DNA from: JAIBJN01 sp963784175
Lineage (GTDB): Bacteria; Actinomycetota; Thermoleophilia; Gaiellales; Gaiellaceae
Assembly (NCBI GenBank): GCA_963784175.1
Contig: CAWAQJ010000018.1
Coordinates: 372,001 to 436,000, forward strand
Length of the DNA: 64,000 bases
Direction: 5' to 3'
In this document: positions 7,206 to 15,153 of the stretch, in pieces
Layout of the letters: each line of letters opens with the position of its first letter
Position numbering within the stretch: the stretch's first letter is position 1
The notes under the pieces: model-generated
What the model was told of the DNA's origin: nothing
The model's database searches: none
The model's input: only the letters and a program-made list of their open reading frames with translations
Program-made: the position numbers and the translations under genes

Positions 7206-7523
7206 GCGGCCCCCTCTAGTCGTGTTGTCGCCTGGAGACGCAAACCCGACGAGCGTACCGGCCGATGGTTGCGCCGTCGGCGCCGAGCACAACATCCCCG
7301 AGGACTGGCCGGCCGCGTTCGCCCTCTGGATCGCCGAAATCACCGGCGGGTCGGTGCCACGGTTCGAGAAGGTGAGCCGGAAGCGCCGGCGGACCGAGTC
7401 GCGATCGAGAGCGACCTCTAGGGCTGCCGCAAGTCGGCCTACGCCCGCCCGGTGGTCCTCGGTGCCGGCTGAGCGGAGCTGGGATTGAAACCGAACGATT
7501 CACGGAGTAGCGTCTCGCGCTCG
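7206..7523. other. Intergenic stretch without a recognisable gene
   Basis: The divergent gap between the VOC gene and the cNMP-binding gene. A plus-strand ORF at 7222-7488 has a few protein-like residues (EDWPAAFALWIAEITGG) but ends in Arg/Ser-rich sequence, has no ribosome binding site and matches no family I know; it may be a gene remnant. Confidence 0.4.
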
Positions 7524-7997
7524 ATGGCGACCCGCGCCCGCGCATTCGACTTCCACGAGATTCTCGGCTCCCGGACCCGCCCGACGGCGAGCGACTGGGC
7601 GGGAGTGCTCGCGGACCTGCCGCTCTTTGCGCGCATCGGCAAGCGTCGTCTGCGGAAGATTGCGTCCCTGGCGCAGATTCAGGAGTTCTCGCCCGGCGCC
7701 ATCGTCGTCGAGAGCGGCCAGCCCTCTGACGCCTTCTACCTGATCCTCAGCGGCCGCGCGAAGCTGCTCGGCAAGTCTCGCCGCACGCTGGGGGTCGGCG
7801 ACTACTTCGGCGAAATGGGGCTGATCGACGGCGAGCCGCGCTCTGCAACGATCGCCGCCGAAGGCGATCTCCAGGCGATGAAGCTTCCCCGCCGGCCATT
7901 TCTCAAGCTCCTCAACCAGGAGCCCCAGATCGCGCTGTCGATGATGGCCGAGCTTGCGGCTCGAATCCGAAGCCTCGAAAGGCGCCCCACTCTCTGA
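7524..7997 (+). CDS. Stand-alone cyclic-nucleotide-binding domain protein
   Basis: 157 residues containing one Crp/cNMP-binding fold: LPLFARIGKRRLRKIASLAQ, EFSPGAIVVESGQPSDAFYL and the phosphate-binding cassette YFGEMGLIDGEPRSATI (about residues 90-115). There is no helix-turn-helix or effector domain after it, so it is not a complete Crp/Fnr regulator; it may work through a partner. The conserved Arg of cassettes that bind cAMP is present (PRSATI), so nucleotide binding is plausible. The ATG at 7524 is preferred; a TTG at 7485 is possible. Confidence 0.85.
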   Translation: MATRARAFDFHEILGSRTRPTASDWAGVLADLPLFARIGKRRLRKIASLAQIQEFSPGAIVVESGQPSDAFYLILSGRAKLLGKSRRTLGVGDYFGEMGLIDGEPRSATIAAEGDLQAMKLPRRPFLKLLNQEPQIALSMMAELAARIRSLERRPTL

Positions 7998-8149
7998 AGC
8001 GAGCCGGCCAGTGGCCCCGACTGGGCGTGAACCGGCATCAGCTGCCGTCGAAGGCCCGGACGCGGGCCGCAAGGTGACCCTAGGACTACCCTGCCAAGGC
8101 CGAGCCCGCGACTTGGCGGCGAACTCGCCTAGATGTCTCTTTCGGCCGG

Positions 8150-8575
8150 TTACTGCCCGCCAGCAACGCTGATCGCGCCAGCTGGGGGCTGAGCCAGATC
8201 GGTGGTTCGCACGATCTCCTTGCCGAACGGAACCAAAGCGGCGCCCGCCATCTTGAAATCGGCTACGCCTAGGGGGATACCGATGATCGTGATGCAGAGA
8301 AGGATGCCCGTCAGCAGATGGGCGAGCGCGAGCCACCATCCCGCAAGGATGAACCAGAGGACGTTGGCGACGACACTCAACCCCTTCAGCCGCGTAGGGC
8401 TCGGGACAAGCACACGACCGAACGGCCAGAGGGCATAGCCGGCCAGCTTGAACGACTGCACCCCGAAGGGGATGCCGATGATCGTGATGCAGAGGATGAG
8501 CCCAGCAAGCACGTAGGCAAGCGCGAGCCAAAGGCCGGCTAGGACGAGCCAAAGGATGTTCAGAAGGGTCCGCAT
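8150..8575 (-). CDS. YccF-domain inner-membrane protein
   Basis: 141 residues made of two tandem YccF (DUF307) repeats, each a pair of hydrophobic helices with the signature LCITIIGIPFGVQSFKLAGY (first copy) and LCITIIGIPLGVADFKMAG (second), plus the WPFGR/VPFGK motifs. Length and architecture match the family. Function is unknown; YccF proteins sit in the cytoplasmic membrane. It is flanked by the plus-strand cNMP gene and the minus-strand cupin gene. Confidence 0.92.
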   Translation of the reverse strand: MRTLLNILWLVLAGLWLALAYVLAGLILCITIIGIPFGVQSFKLAGYALWPFGRVLVPSPTRLKGLSVVANVLWFILAGWWLALAHLLTGILLCITIIGIPLGVADFKMAGAALVPFGKEIVRTTDLAQPPAGAISVAGGQ

Positions 8576-8699
8576 CTAGGGGAGCTTCGCGCATTCGTCG
8601 CGGCGGTGTCGCGCAGCCGAGCCGACAGGTTCCGCGAAGTAATCGCCGGGGCGTAGGACCGAAAGGCCATGGCCCTGACCTACGCCCCGGCGACGATGA

Positions 8700-9194
8700 T
8701 CAGACGAACTCGATGCCGTAGTTCGCGGCGGTGGCGACGTAGCGCGCGGCGACTTCCTCGACGTTGTCGGGCACGTCCTCGGCGCGCACCTCGTTCGGCG
8801 CGGCGTCGAGGATCTCCGCGAACCAGCGATCGATGCCCGCCGGCGTGAAGGTCAGCACCAACTTGGCCGTCTCGGTGCCGATGTTCAGGAAGCGGTGGAC
8901 CGTTCCGCGGGGGACGTTGACGAAGTCTCCGGGGCCGGCGAGGATCGTCTTCTCGCCCAGCAGGAACTCGATCTCTCCCTCGAGCAGGTAGAAGGTCTCG
9001 TCCTCGCGGCTGTGGATGTGCGACGGCGGGCCTCCGCCCGGGGGCACGAGCGCCTCCATGGCGAAGTAGGCCCCGCCTGACTCCTCGCCGGTAACGAGGA
9101 AGGTGTAGTGGTCGCCGGGGCCCCAGAACGCAGGTCCTGTCTGGACGGGGCGATGGAGGAGGCGACCGGTCGCCTCGGAGGCGGTGGTGGACAT
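8700..9194 (-). CDS. Cupin-domain protein
   Basis: 164 residues with one double-stranded beta-helix: GGGPPSHIHSREDETFYLLEG (cupin motif 1, His-x-His and Glu) and PGDFVNVPRGTVHRFLN (motif 2, third His). The metal site is therefore complete. The conserved N-terminus (GPAFWGPGDHYTFLVTGEES) is typical of small actinobacterial quercetinase-like cupins; the substrate is unknown. Start MSTTASEA at 9194 is placed 6 nt after AAAGGAG; the ATG at 9200 abuts the ribosome binding site. Confidence 0.9.
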   Translation of the reverse strand: MSTTASEATGRLLHRPVQTGPAFWGPGDHYTFLVTGEESGGAYFAMEALVPPGGGPPSHIHSREDETFYLLEGEIEFLLGEKTILAGPGDFVNVPRGTVHRFLNIGTETAKLVLTFTPAGIDRWFAEILDAAPNEVRAEDVPDNVEEVAARYVATAANYGIEFV

Positions 9195-9219
9195 GGGCAT
9201 CTCCTTTCGGATGCGCCGC

Positions 9220-9372
9220 CTAGGCGGAGGCGCCCGCGGCGCTCGGTCGCGCGCCGGCGAGAGCGAGCGCGGGAACGCGAAGCGTCCGGCGGATGCCCTT
9301 GAGCGTCCAGCCGCCGAGAGCGAGGAGGACGATCGCAAGCGCGAGACAGATGAGGAAGAGCTTCAACTTCAT
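9220..9372 (-). CDS. Small single-span membrane protein
   Basis: 50 codons, MKLKLFLICLALAIVLLALG... followed by GWTLKGIRRTLRVPALALAG. One hydrophobic helix and a basic tail. It lies 25 bp upstream of the cupin start on the same strand and may share its mRNA. No strong ribosome binding site, so expression is uncertain. Confidence 0.45.
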   Translation of the reverse strand: MKLKLFLICLALAIVLLALGGWTLKGIRRTLRVPALALAGARPSAAGASA

Positions 9373-9545
9373 GCCGAGATGTTCCCGCAGCGAGCGGGCA
9401 CGTCCAAGGGCGCCAGCTCCACTTCCTCGGTGCGGGTAGCCGTACCGGAGCTCGCCGCGCTCGACCTTCTCGTGCGCCTCGCCAAGGCCGCCAAGAACTC
9501 CCTCGAGACCTCTGCGAAGCGGCATGGATACTGCGGTGGCGAGCG

Positions 9546-9591
9546 AAGCGGACGACGGGGCTCGAACCCGCGACCCTTGGCTTGGGAAGCC
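9546..9591 (-). repeat. tRNA-Gly 3'-half fragment (att-site remnant, copy 2)
   Basis: 46 bp matching the 3' half of the intact tRNA-Gly (11004-11049) with a single mismatch, same orientation, diverging inside the anticodon stem. The near-perfect identity implies a recent or selected duplication, as left by integration into the tRNA gene. It cannot fold as a tRNA. Confidence 0.75.
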
Positions 9592-9783
9592 GCGAAGACG
9601 CCGGCGACGGGGAACGACGACCGGCGACAGACAACGCGTAATGCCACAGGCCATGCGGGTTGCTAGGCGACCGGCCTAGAAGCCATGCGGATCCGCCCGG
9701 CCGCGGATCCGGGACGTTCTGGCGTTGTTCTGGCGTCGCCGGCGGACAGAGGGAAACGCAGGCGGCTCTGGAACAACAGGCCG

Positions 9784-10749
9784 GTGCTCACAGGTTTCGT
9801 GTTCGACGAGCAACAGTCCGAACAGGTCGAGGATTGGAGGGCCGCGATCGAGCGGCTCAATCGCGGCCAACTGCTGTGGCTAGCACTGCACGACCCGACG
9901 GAGCAGGAAGTGGCGGCGCTGCGGGAGACCCTCGATCTCGGCGAGGCGCTCGCGCACCGCCTGGGCGAGCACCCGAGAAGCGCCTCCATGGCCGATGAAG
10001 GCGAGCGCATGTACGTGACGCTGTACGTCGTAAACAGCGGCGGGGATGCGCCTGAGCTCGTTCCAATCGAGTGTGTTCTCGGTGTGAACTGGATCGTCAC
10101 CGCCTACCGTGAGAGGGCCGACGTGCTCGAGGAGTTCTTCGAGCGCGTCCAGGGGGGAGGTCAAGTCGGCGCGCTTGACGCACCCTCGTTCGTCGCCACG
10201 ATTCTCGACTGGATCGTCTCCAGCTACCTTCGTGCCTTGGATGACATCGAGAGGGAGCTGGAGGATCTCGACGCGAGGGTCATGACTAATACCCCCAAGA
10301 TGGCTACTGACGACCTGAACCGGCTCGTCGAGATCCGCCGCACGATTGGGACGCTGCGACGGGCGCTCGCCCCGCATCGCGAAGTGGTCGTTTCTCTCTC
10401 GCACCCAGAACTCGATCACCTCTCGAGCGAACAATCAGCACAGCGTTTCGCCGACCTCGAGCGCCGCGTGATGCAGGCGCTGGACGCCGCCCGCGAGGCG
10501 AAGGAGTCGACCTTCGGCTCCTTCGATCTCCTCGTCACCCGAATCGGACAACGGACAAACGACATCATGAAGTTGCTCACGCTGGTCACCGTGATCCTGC
10601 TACCGGCAACTGTGCTCGGCGGGATCATGGGCATGAACTTCCAAGTCGGCCTCTTCGACCTAGCCTGGGTATTTTGGGTTGTGATCGCCACGATGCTCGC
10701 CATCGCCGTGGTCGTACTCTCATTCGCCCGCGTCCGCAACTGGATCTAG
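9784..10749 (+). CDS. corA: CorA-family divalent-cation transporter
   Basis: About 321 residues. A cytosolic alpha/beta funnel (LTGFVFDEQQSEQVEDWRAA... DIERELEDLDARVM) precedes two C-terminal helices with the signature GGIMGMNF between them, the GMN selectivity motif of Mg/Co channels. It forms pentamers in the inner membrane. The GTG at 9784 is preferred; an ATG at 9685 in the same frame would add 33 Arg-rich residues (RIRPAADPGRSGVVLASPAD) that resemble the integrase tail encoded at 10885-10950 rather than CorA. The gene lies between two tRNA-Gly repeats, hence possibly island cargo. Confidence 0.9.
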   Translation: MLTGFVFDEQQSEQVEDWRAAIERLNRGQLLWLALHDPTEQEVAALRETLDLGEALAHRLGEHPRSASMADEGERMYVTLYVVNSGGDAPELVPIECVLGVNWIVTAYRERADVLEEFFERVQGGGQVGALDAPSFVATILDWIVSSYLRALDDIERELEDLDARVMTNTPKMATDDLNRLVEIRRTIGTLRRALAPHREVVVSLSHPELDHLSSEQSAQRFADLERRVMQALDAAREAKESTFGSFDLLVTRIGQRTNDIMKLLTLVTVILLPATVLGGIMGMNFQVGLFDLAWVFWVVIATMLAIAVVVLSFARVRNWI

Positions 10750-10791
10750 GTCAGACGGCCCCGCAGTGCGGCGGTCGTCCCGGCAGTCAGG

Positions 10792-10953
10792 CTACGACTT
10801 GGCGGCGAGCTCGGCCGGCTGATGGGCACGTCGGTTGCGATGATCGACGAACGCTACGGGCACCTCGCCCGCGACTCCGAGGCAGCGATCCGGGCGCGTC
10901 TAGACGCGAGATCGGGACGTTCTGGCGTCGAGGTGGCGTCGGACGCCGACTGA
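10792..10953 (+). pseudogene. C-terminal stump of a tyrosine recombinase (phage-type integrase)
   Basis: The frame ending at TGA 10951-10953 reads GELGRLMGTSVAMIDERYGH then LARDSEAAIRARLD. This matches the C-terminus of tyrosine integrases, where the last catalytic His-x-x/Tyr segment is typically MGTSxxxIDxxYGHL. Only about 50 residues remain and no start is present. It lies 52 bp from the 3' end of the intact tRNA-Gly, the usual place of an integrase relative to its att site. Confidence 0.65.
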
Positions 10954-11004
10954 CCGGCAACGGCGAACGAGCGAAACCTGCTGATTTGCGGCGAGAAAGC
11001 GGGA

Positions 11005-11077
11005 AGCGGACGACGGGACTCGAACCCGCGACCCTTGGCTTGGGAAGCCAATGCTCTACCAGCTGAGCTACGTCCGC
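11005..11077 (-). tRNA. tRNA-Gly (anticodon CCC)
   Basis: 73 nt. The acceptor stem GCGGACG (11077-11071) pairs with CGTCCGC (11012-11006); discriminator U at 11005. The D arm is GCTCAGCTGGTAGAGC, the anticodon arm TTGGC-TTCCCAA-GCCAA with anticodon CCC, and the T arm CGCGGGTTCGAGTCCCG. CCA is not encoded. Partial copies of its 3' half lie at 4752 and 9546. Confidence 0.97.
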
Positions 11078-11231
11078 CTGAGGGCGCCAACGATACCACC
11101 GGCCCGCGCAGGCCCTCCTGACGGAATAACTCATCGGGGGGATGCCCGAAAGGTCGCCCTTGACGACGATGTGACCATAACTTCGGACTGTGCGGCGGCG
11201 GCCTCCGCTCACGTTCGCAGGAGGTGTCGCA

Positions 11232-11390
11232 GTGACCGCACGACAGGCGATCCGCCGTGAAGAAGGACAGACGATGGCCGAGTACGCCGTGATCCTCGGC
11301 GTCATCACCCCTGTCATCCTGCTCCTCTTCACGTCGCTTCTCGACCCGCTGGTCGATCGCATCACGACGCTCATCGGGTTCCTGACCTAG
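11232..11390 (+). CDS. Flp/Fap-type pilin subunit
   Basis: 52 residues: short basic leader, the class III prepilin motif REEGQTMAEYAVILG with cleavage expected after the Gly, then a hydrophobic helix (VITPVILLLFTSLLDPLV). Flp pilins assemble through a Tad secretion system after processing by TadV-type peptidase; no tad gene is in the window, so this is an orphan pilin. The GTG at 11232 follows a perfect AGGAGG (11219-11224) at 7 nt, better than the in-frame ATG at 11190. The terminator at 11411-11440 makes it monocistronic. Confidence 0.85.
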   Translation: MTARQAIRREEGQTMAEYAVILGVITPVILLLFTSLLDPLVDRITTLIGFLT

Positions 11391-11410
11391 CCCTCGAGCC
11401 TGGCAGCAAC

Positions 11411-11440
11411 CGGAGGGGCCCGGTTTCCCGGGCCTCTCCG
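11411..11440 (+). terminator. Terminator-like hairpin after the pilin gene
   Basis: CGGAGGGGCCCGG (11411-11423) pairs with CCGGGCCTCTCCG (11428-11440), 13 bp with one G-T pair and a TTTC loop. No poly-T tail. It separates the pilin from the aldolase gene. Confidence 0.65.
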
Positions 11441-11490
11441 TTCAGGGTGATGGAATACTTCTTCCCAGAGAACCTGGGAAGGAGCTGGTG

Positions 11491-12522
11491 ATGGCGAAGG
11501 AAACGCTGGAAGCGACGGCGCACGCGCTCGTGGCCCCCGGGAAGGGGATCCTGGCCGCGGACGAGAGCACGGGGACGATCGAGAAGCGCCTCAAGTCGAT
11601 CGAGGTCGAGTCCACGGAGGACAAGCGCAGGGACTACCGGGACATGCTCTTCACGACGCCGGGCCTGGGCGACCACATCTCCGGCGTCATCCTCTACGAC
11701 GAGACGATCCGCCAGTCCGGCAAGGACGGCGTGCCCTTCACGAAGGTGCTGGAGGACGCGGGCGTTATCCCCGGCATCAAGGTCGACAAGGGGGCGAAGC
11801 CGCTGGCCGGGGCCGAGGGCGAGACGGTCACCGAAGGTCTCGACGGCCTGCGCGAGCGCCTAAACGAGTACCGCGAGATGGGCGCCAAGTTCACGAAGTG
11901 GCGCGCCGTCATCACCATCGAGGGCGAGAAGAAGCCGAGCGCGTACTGCATCCACGTGAACGCCCACGCGCTGGCGCGCTACGCCGTCCTCTCGCAGGAG
12001 GCCGGGCTCGTTCCGATCGTCGAGCCCGAGGTCCTGATGGACGGCGACCACACGATCGAACGCTGCTACGAGGTGACGGAGGCGACGCTGGAGGCAGTCT
12101 TCAACGAGCTCTTCTCACAGCGCGTCGTCTACGAGGGGATGCTGCTCAAGCCGAACATGGTCATCTCCGGCAAGGACTGTCCGCAGCAGGCAGGCCCGGA
12201 CGAGGTGGCCGACCGCACCATCCGCTGCTTCAGGAGCGTCGTCCCGGCGGCCGTGCCGGGGATCGTGTTCCTCTCGGGCGGCCAGTCGGACGAGGAGGCG
12301 ACGGCGAACCTGAACGCGATGAACGCCAAGGGACCGCACCCCTGGCAGCTCTCCTTCTCCTACGGGCGCGCTCTCCAGGCGCCGTCCCTGAAGGCCTGGC
12401 GCGGCGACGACGCCAACGTGCAGGCCGGCCAGGACGCGCTCGCCCACCGCGCGCGCATGAACGGCGCCGCGCGCGACGGCAGCTACACGTCCGACATGGA
12501 GAAGGTGCCGGTCGGCGCCTAG
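11491..12522 (+). CDS. Fructose-bisphosphate aldolase, class I
   Basis: 343 residues; reversible cleavage of fructose-1,6-bisphosphate to DHAP and glyceraldehyde-3-phosphate through a lysine Schiff base. N-terminal LVAPGKGILAADESTGTIEK and GMLLKPNMVISGKD (Schiff-base Lys about residue 215) are diagnostic of the animal/plant-type class I enzyme, which is metal independent. C-terminus WQLSFSYGRALQAPSLKAW. AAGGAG precedes the ATG by 6 nt. With GlpX at 14078 it gives an adjacent glycolysis/gluconeogenesis pair. Length is slightly below that of animal aldolases (363), as is common in bacteria. Confidence 0.97.
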   Translation: MAKETLEATAHALVAPGKGILAADESTGTIEKRLKSIEVESTEDKRRDYRDMLFTTPGLGDHISGVILYDETIRQSGKDGVPFTKVLEDAGVIPGIKVDKGAKPLAGAEGETVTEGLDGLRERLNEYREMGAKFTKWRAVITIEGEKKPSAYCIHVNAHALARYAVLSQEAGLVPIVEPEVLMDGDHTIERCYEVTEATLEAVFNELFSQRVVYEGMLLKPNMVISGKDCPQQAGPDEVADRTIRCFRSVVPAAVPGIVFLSGGQSDEEATANLNAMNAKGPHPWQLSFSYGRALQAPSLKAWRGDDANVQAGQDALAHRARMNGAARDGSYTSDMEKVPVGA

Positions 12523-12575
12523 CCGCGACTAGAGCGGCTCGTCGCGACCGGCGTGATGCCGGCCGGAGTGTGGCT

Positions 12576-14075
12576 ATGACCGAGCATGCGGTGGTGATCG
12601 CCGGAGGAGGCCCGACGGGCCTGATGCTGGCCGGCGAGTTGGCTTTGGCCGGCGTCGACGTCGCCATCGTCGAGCGGCGCGCCAGCCAGGACCTCCCCGG
12701 CTCGCGCGCAGGCGGTCTGCACTCACGGACCATCGAGGTTCTCGATCAGCGCGGAATCGCCGATCGGTTCCTCTCGGAGGGGCAGGTGGCCCAGGTCGCG
12801 GGGTTCGCCAGGACCCCCTTGGACATCAGCGACTTTCCCACCCGGCATCCCTACGGGCTCGGGCTGTGGCAGAACCACATCGAGCGCATCCTGGCCGGCT
12901 GGGTCGACGAGCTCGAGGTGCCGTTCTATCGCGAGCGTGACGTGACGGGATTCGCGCAGGACGACACCGGCGTCGACGTCGAGCTGTCCGACGGCCAGTC
13001 GCTGCGGGCGGACTATCTCGTCGGGTGCGACGGTGGACGCAGTCTGGTCAGGAAGGCAGCCGGGATCGAGTTCCCCGGCTGGGATGCGACCACGAGCGCC
13101 CTGATCGCCCAGGTCGAGATGACCGAGGAGCCGGAATTGGGCATCCGCCAGGACGCCCTCGGCACCCATGCCCTCGGCAAGGTGGAGTACGAGATCCGCG
13201 ACGGCGAGGTGGTCTACAAGGACGGGGGGACGGTAGGGGTCATGGTGACCGAAGAGCACGTCGGAGCCACGAGCGAACCCACCCTGAGCGATCTCAGCGA
13301 GAGGCTCATCGCCGTTTACGGGACCGATTACGGGATCCACAGTCCCACGTTCCTCTCCAGGTTCACCGACATGACCCGGCAGGCCGCGGCCTACCGCGCG
13401 GGACGGGTGTTGCTGGCCGGCGACGCCGCGCACGTGCATAGCCCGGTGGGTGGACAGGGCCTCAACACCGGCGTGCAGGATGCGGTGAACCTGGGCTGGA
13501 AGCTGGCCCAGGTGGTCAACCGGACATCGCCGGACAGCCTCCTCGATACCTACCACGCCGAGCGCCACCCGGTCGCCGCCCGCGTGCTGCGCACCACGAT
13601 GGCGCAGGTCGCGCTCATGCGCCCCGACGACCGCATCGAGGCACTGCGCGAAAGCGTGACCGAGCTGCTGAGCATGGACGAGCCTCGCAAACGATTCGCC
13701 GCGATGATGTCCGGTCTGGACATTCACTACGACCTGGGCGAGGGTCACCCGCTGCTCGGACGCCGCATGCCCGACCTCGACCTGGTCACCGCCGACGGCC
13801 CGCTGCGGGTCTTCACCCTGCTGCACGACGCCCGGCCGGTGCTGCTCAACCTCGGTGAGCCCGGCGGCTTCGACATCACCCCATGGGCGGATCGGGTTCA
13901 GGTGGTCGACGCCACCTACGCTGGTGCGTGGGAGCTTCCGGCACTCGGAGAGGTCACTGCTCCCACCGCCGTGTTGATTCGGCCCGATGGATACGTGGCC
14001 TGGGTGGGAGACCAAACCCAGCTGGGGCTCCCTGACGCGCTCACCACCTGGTTCGGACCGCCTACTGCGGCGTAG
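12576..14075 (+). CDS. FAD-dependent aromatic monooxygenase (PheA/TetX, rifampicin-monooxygenase-like)
   Basis: 499 residues. The Rossmann GxGxxG is AGGGPTGLMLAGEL (residues 9-22); the DG motif is LVGCDGGRSLVRKAAG; the GD motif is LLAGDAAHVHSPVGGQGLN. The C-terminal 100 residues (LLGRRMPDLDL... APTAVLIRPDGYVAWVGD) form the thioredoxin-like domain of phenol-hydroxylase-type enzymes. Such NAD(P)H-dependent enzymes hydroxylate aromatic rings; some inactivate rifampicin or tetracyclines, which cannot be inferred here. It starts 53 bp after the aldolase stop and converges on glpX with almost no gap. Confidence 0.92.
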   Translation: MTEHAVVIAGGGPTGLMLAGELALAGVDVAIVERRASQDLPGSRAGGLHSRTIEVLDQRGIADRFLSEGQVAQVAGFARTPLDISDFPTRHPYGLGLWQNHIERILAGWVDELEVPFYRERDVTGFAQDDTGVDVELSDGQSLRADYLVGCDGGRSLVRKAAGIEFPGWDATTSALIAQVEMTEEPELGIRQDALGTHALGKVEYEIRDGEVVYKDGGTVGVMVTEEHVGATSEPTLSDLSERLIAVYGTDYGIHSPTFLSRFTDMTRQAAAYRAGRVLLAGDAAHVHSPVGGQGLNTGVQDAVNLGWKLAQVVNRTSPDSLLDTYHAERHPVAARVLRTTMAQVALMRPDDRIEALRESVTELLSMDEPRKRFAAMMSGLDIHYDLGEGHPLLGRRMPDLDLVTADGPLRVFTLLHDARPVLLNLGEPGGFDITPWADRVQVVDATYAGAWELPALGEVTAPTAVLIRPDGYVAWVGDQTQLGLPDALTTWFGPPTAA

Positions 14076-14077
14076 CC

Positions 14078-15070
14078 CTAGCGGTATTGGCGGCCGGAGA
14101 AGCGCTCGAGCTTGTCCAGGGCGTGCTGGGCCTCGATGCGCCGCACCGTGCCGGAGCGCGAGCGCATGACGATGGAGTCCGTCATCGCCCCTCCGGGCGT
14201 GAAGCGGACGCCCCGCAGAAGCGCGCCGTCGGTGACGCCGGTCGCCGCCACGAAGACGTTGTCCCCGCCGACGAGGTCGTCGGTGGTGAGCACGCGCTCG
14301 GGGTCGTAGCCGCCCTCGACGAGGGTCTGCCGCTCCTCGTCGGTCCGCGGCCAGAGCCGGCCCTGGACGACGCCGCCCAGCGACTTGACCGCCGCGGCGG
14401 CGATGACACCCTCCGGCGTGCCGCCGATCCCCATCATCAGGTCGACGCCGGTACCCGGCCGCGCGGCGGCGATCGCGGGCGCGACGTCGCCGTCGGTGAT
14501 GAGGTTCACCTTGGCGCCCGCCTCGCGCACGCTCTCGATGATCCCCTGGTTGCGCTCCCGATCGAGGATGACCACGGCGATCTCACTCGGCCGCACTCCC
14601 TTCGCCTTCGCCGCGGCCTGGACGTTCTCGCCGGGCGACGCGTCGATCGAGAGAACGTCTGCGACTGCCTCGCCGCCGACCAGCTTGTCCATGTAGACGG
14701 CCGCGCCGGGGAAGAACATCGATCCGCGCTCGGCGACCGCGATGACGGCGATCGCGTTCGGCTGCCCGACCGAGGTCAGGCGGGTCCCCTCGAGCGGGTC
14801 GACGGCCACGTCGACCTCGGGCGCCTGGCCGTTGCCAACCTCCTCGCCGTTGTAGAGCATCGGCGCCTCATCCTTCTCGCCCTCGCCGATCACGACGACG
14901 CCGCTCATGGAAACGGTGTCGAGCATCGCCCTCATCGCGTCGACGGCCGCCTGGTCCGCGGCCATCTTGTCGCCCCTGCCGATCCACCGGCCCGTGCCCA
15001 GGGCGGCGGCCTCGGTCACACGGACGAGCTCGAGCGCGAGGTTCCGGTCGGGAACGGAGCCGTCGGCCAT
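14078..15070 (-). CDS. glpX: Fructose-1,6-bisphosphatase, class II
   Basis: 330 residues. Hydrolyses fructose-1,6-bisphosphate in gluconeogenesis. Family marks: RNLALELVRVTEAAALGTG at the N-terminus, GEGEKDEAPMLYNGE, the metal-binding VDPLEGTRLT (about 92-101) and GIGGTPEGVIAAAA (about 212). Length matches actinobacterial GlpX (mycobacterial GLPX is the main FBPase there). A TAGGAT hexamer lies 9 nt before the ATG with no clear ribosome binding site, so the mRNA may have a very short leader. It diverges from the antiporter gene. Confidence 0.97.
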   Translation of the reverse strand: MADGSVPDRNLALELVRVTEAAALGTGRWIGRGDKMAADQAAVDAMRAMLDTVSMSGVVVIGEGEKDEAPMLYNGEEVGNGQAPEVDVAVDPLEGTRLTSVGQPNAIAVIAVAERGSMFFPGAAVYMDKLVGGEAVADVLSIDASPGENVQAAAKAKGVRPSEIAVVILDRERNQGIIESVREAGAKVNLITDGDVAPAIAAARPGTGVDLMMGIGGTPEGVIAAAAVKSLGGVVQGRLWPRTDEERQTLVEGGYDPERVLTTDDLVGGDNVFVAATGVTDGALLRGVRFTPGGAMTDSIVMRSRSGTVRRIEAQHALDKLERFSGRQYR

Positions 15071-15153
15071 GACCGGAGCATCCTACGGCACCCCCCGAAT
15101 AGGATCACGGCCACCGACCGAAGGGAGCGGCGCTGACTCTCAGCCAGCTGGCC

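Noticed and set aside
7222..7488. Possible 88-residue gene
   Set aside because: A few natural-looking residues but an Arg/Ser-rich end, no ribosome binding site and no -10 before the start; listed only as intergenic content.
11898..14075. 725-codon ORF covering aldolase 3' half and monooxygenase
   Set aside because: The first 225 codons are an off-frame copy of aldolase; the real gene starts at 12576.
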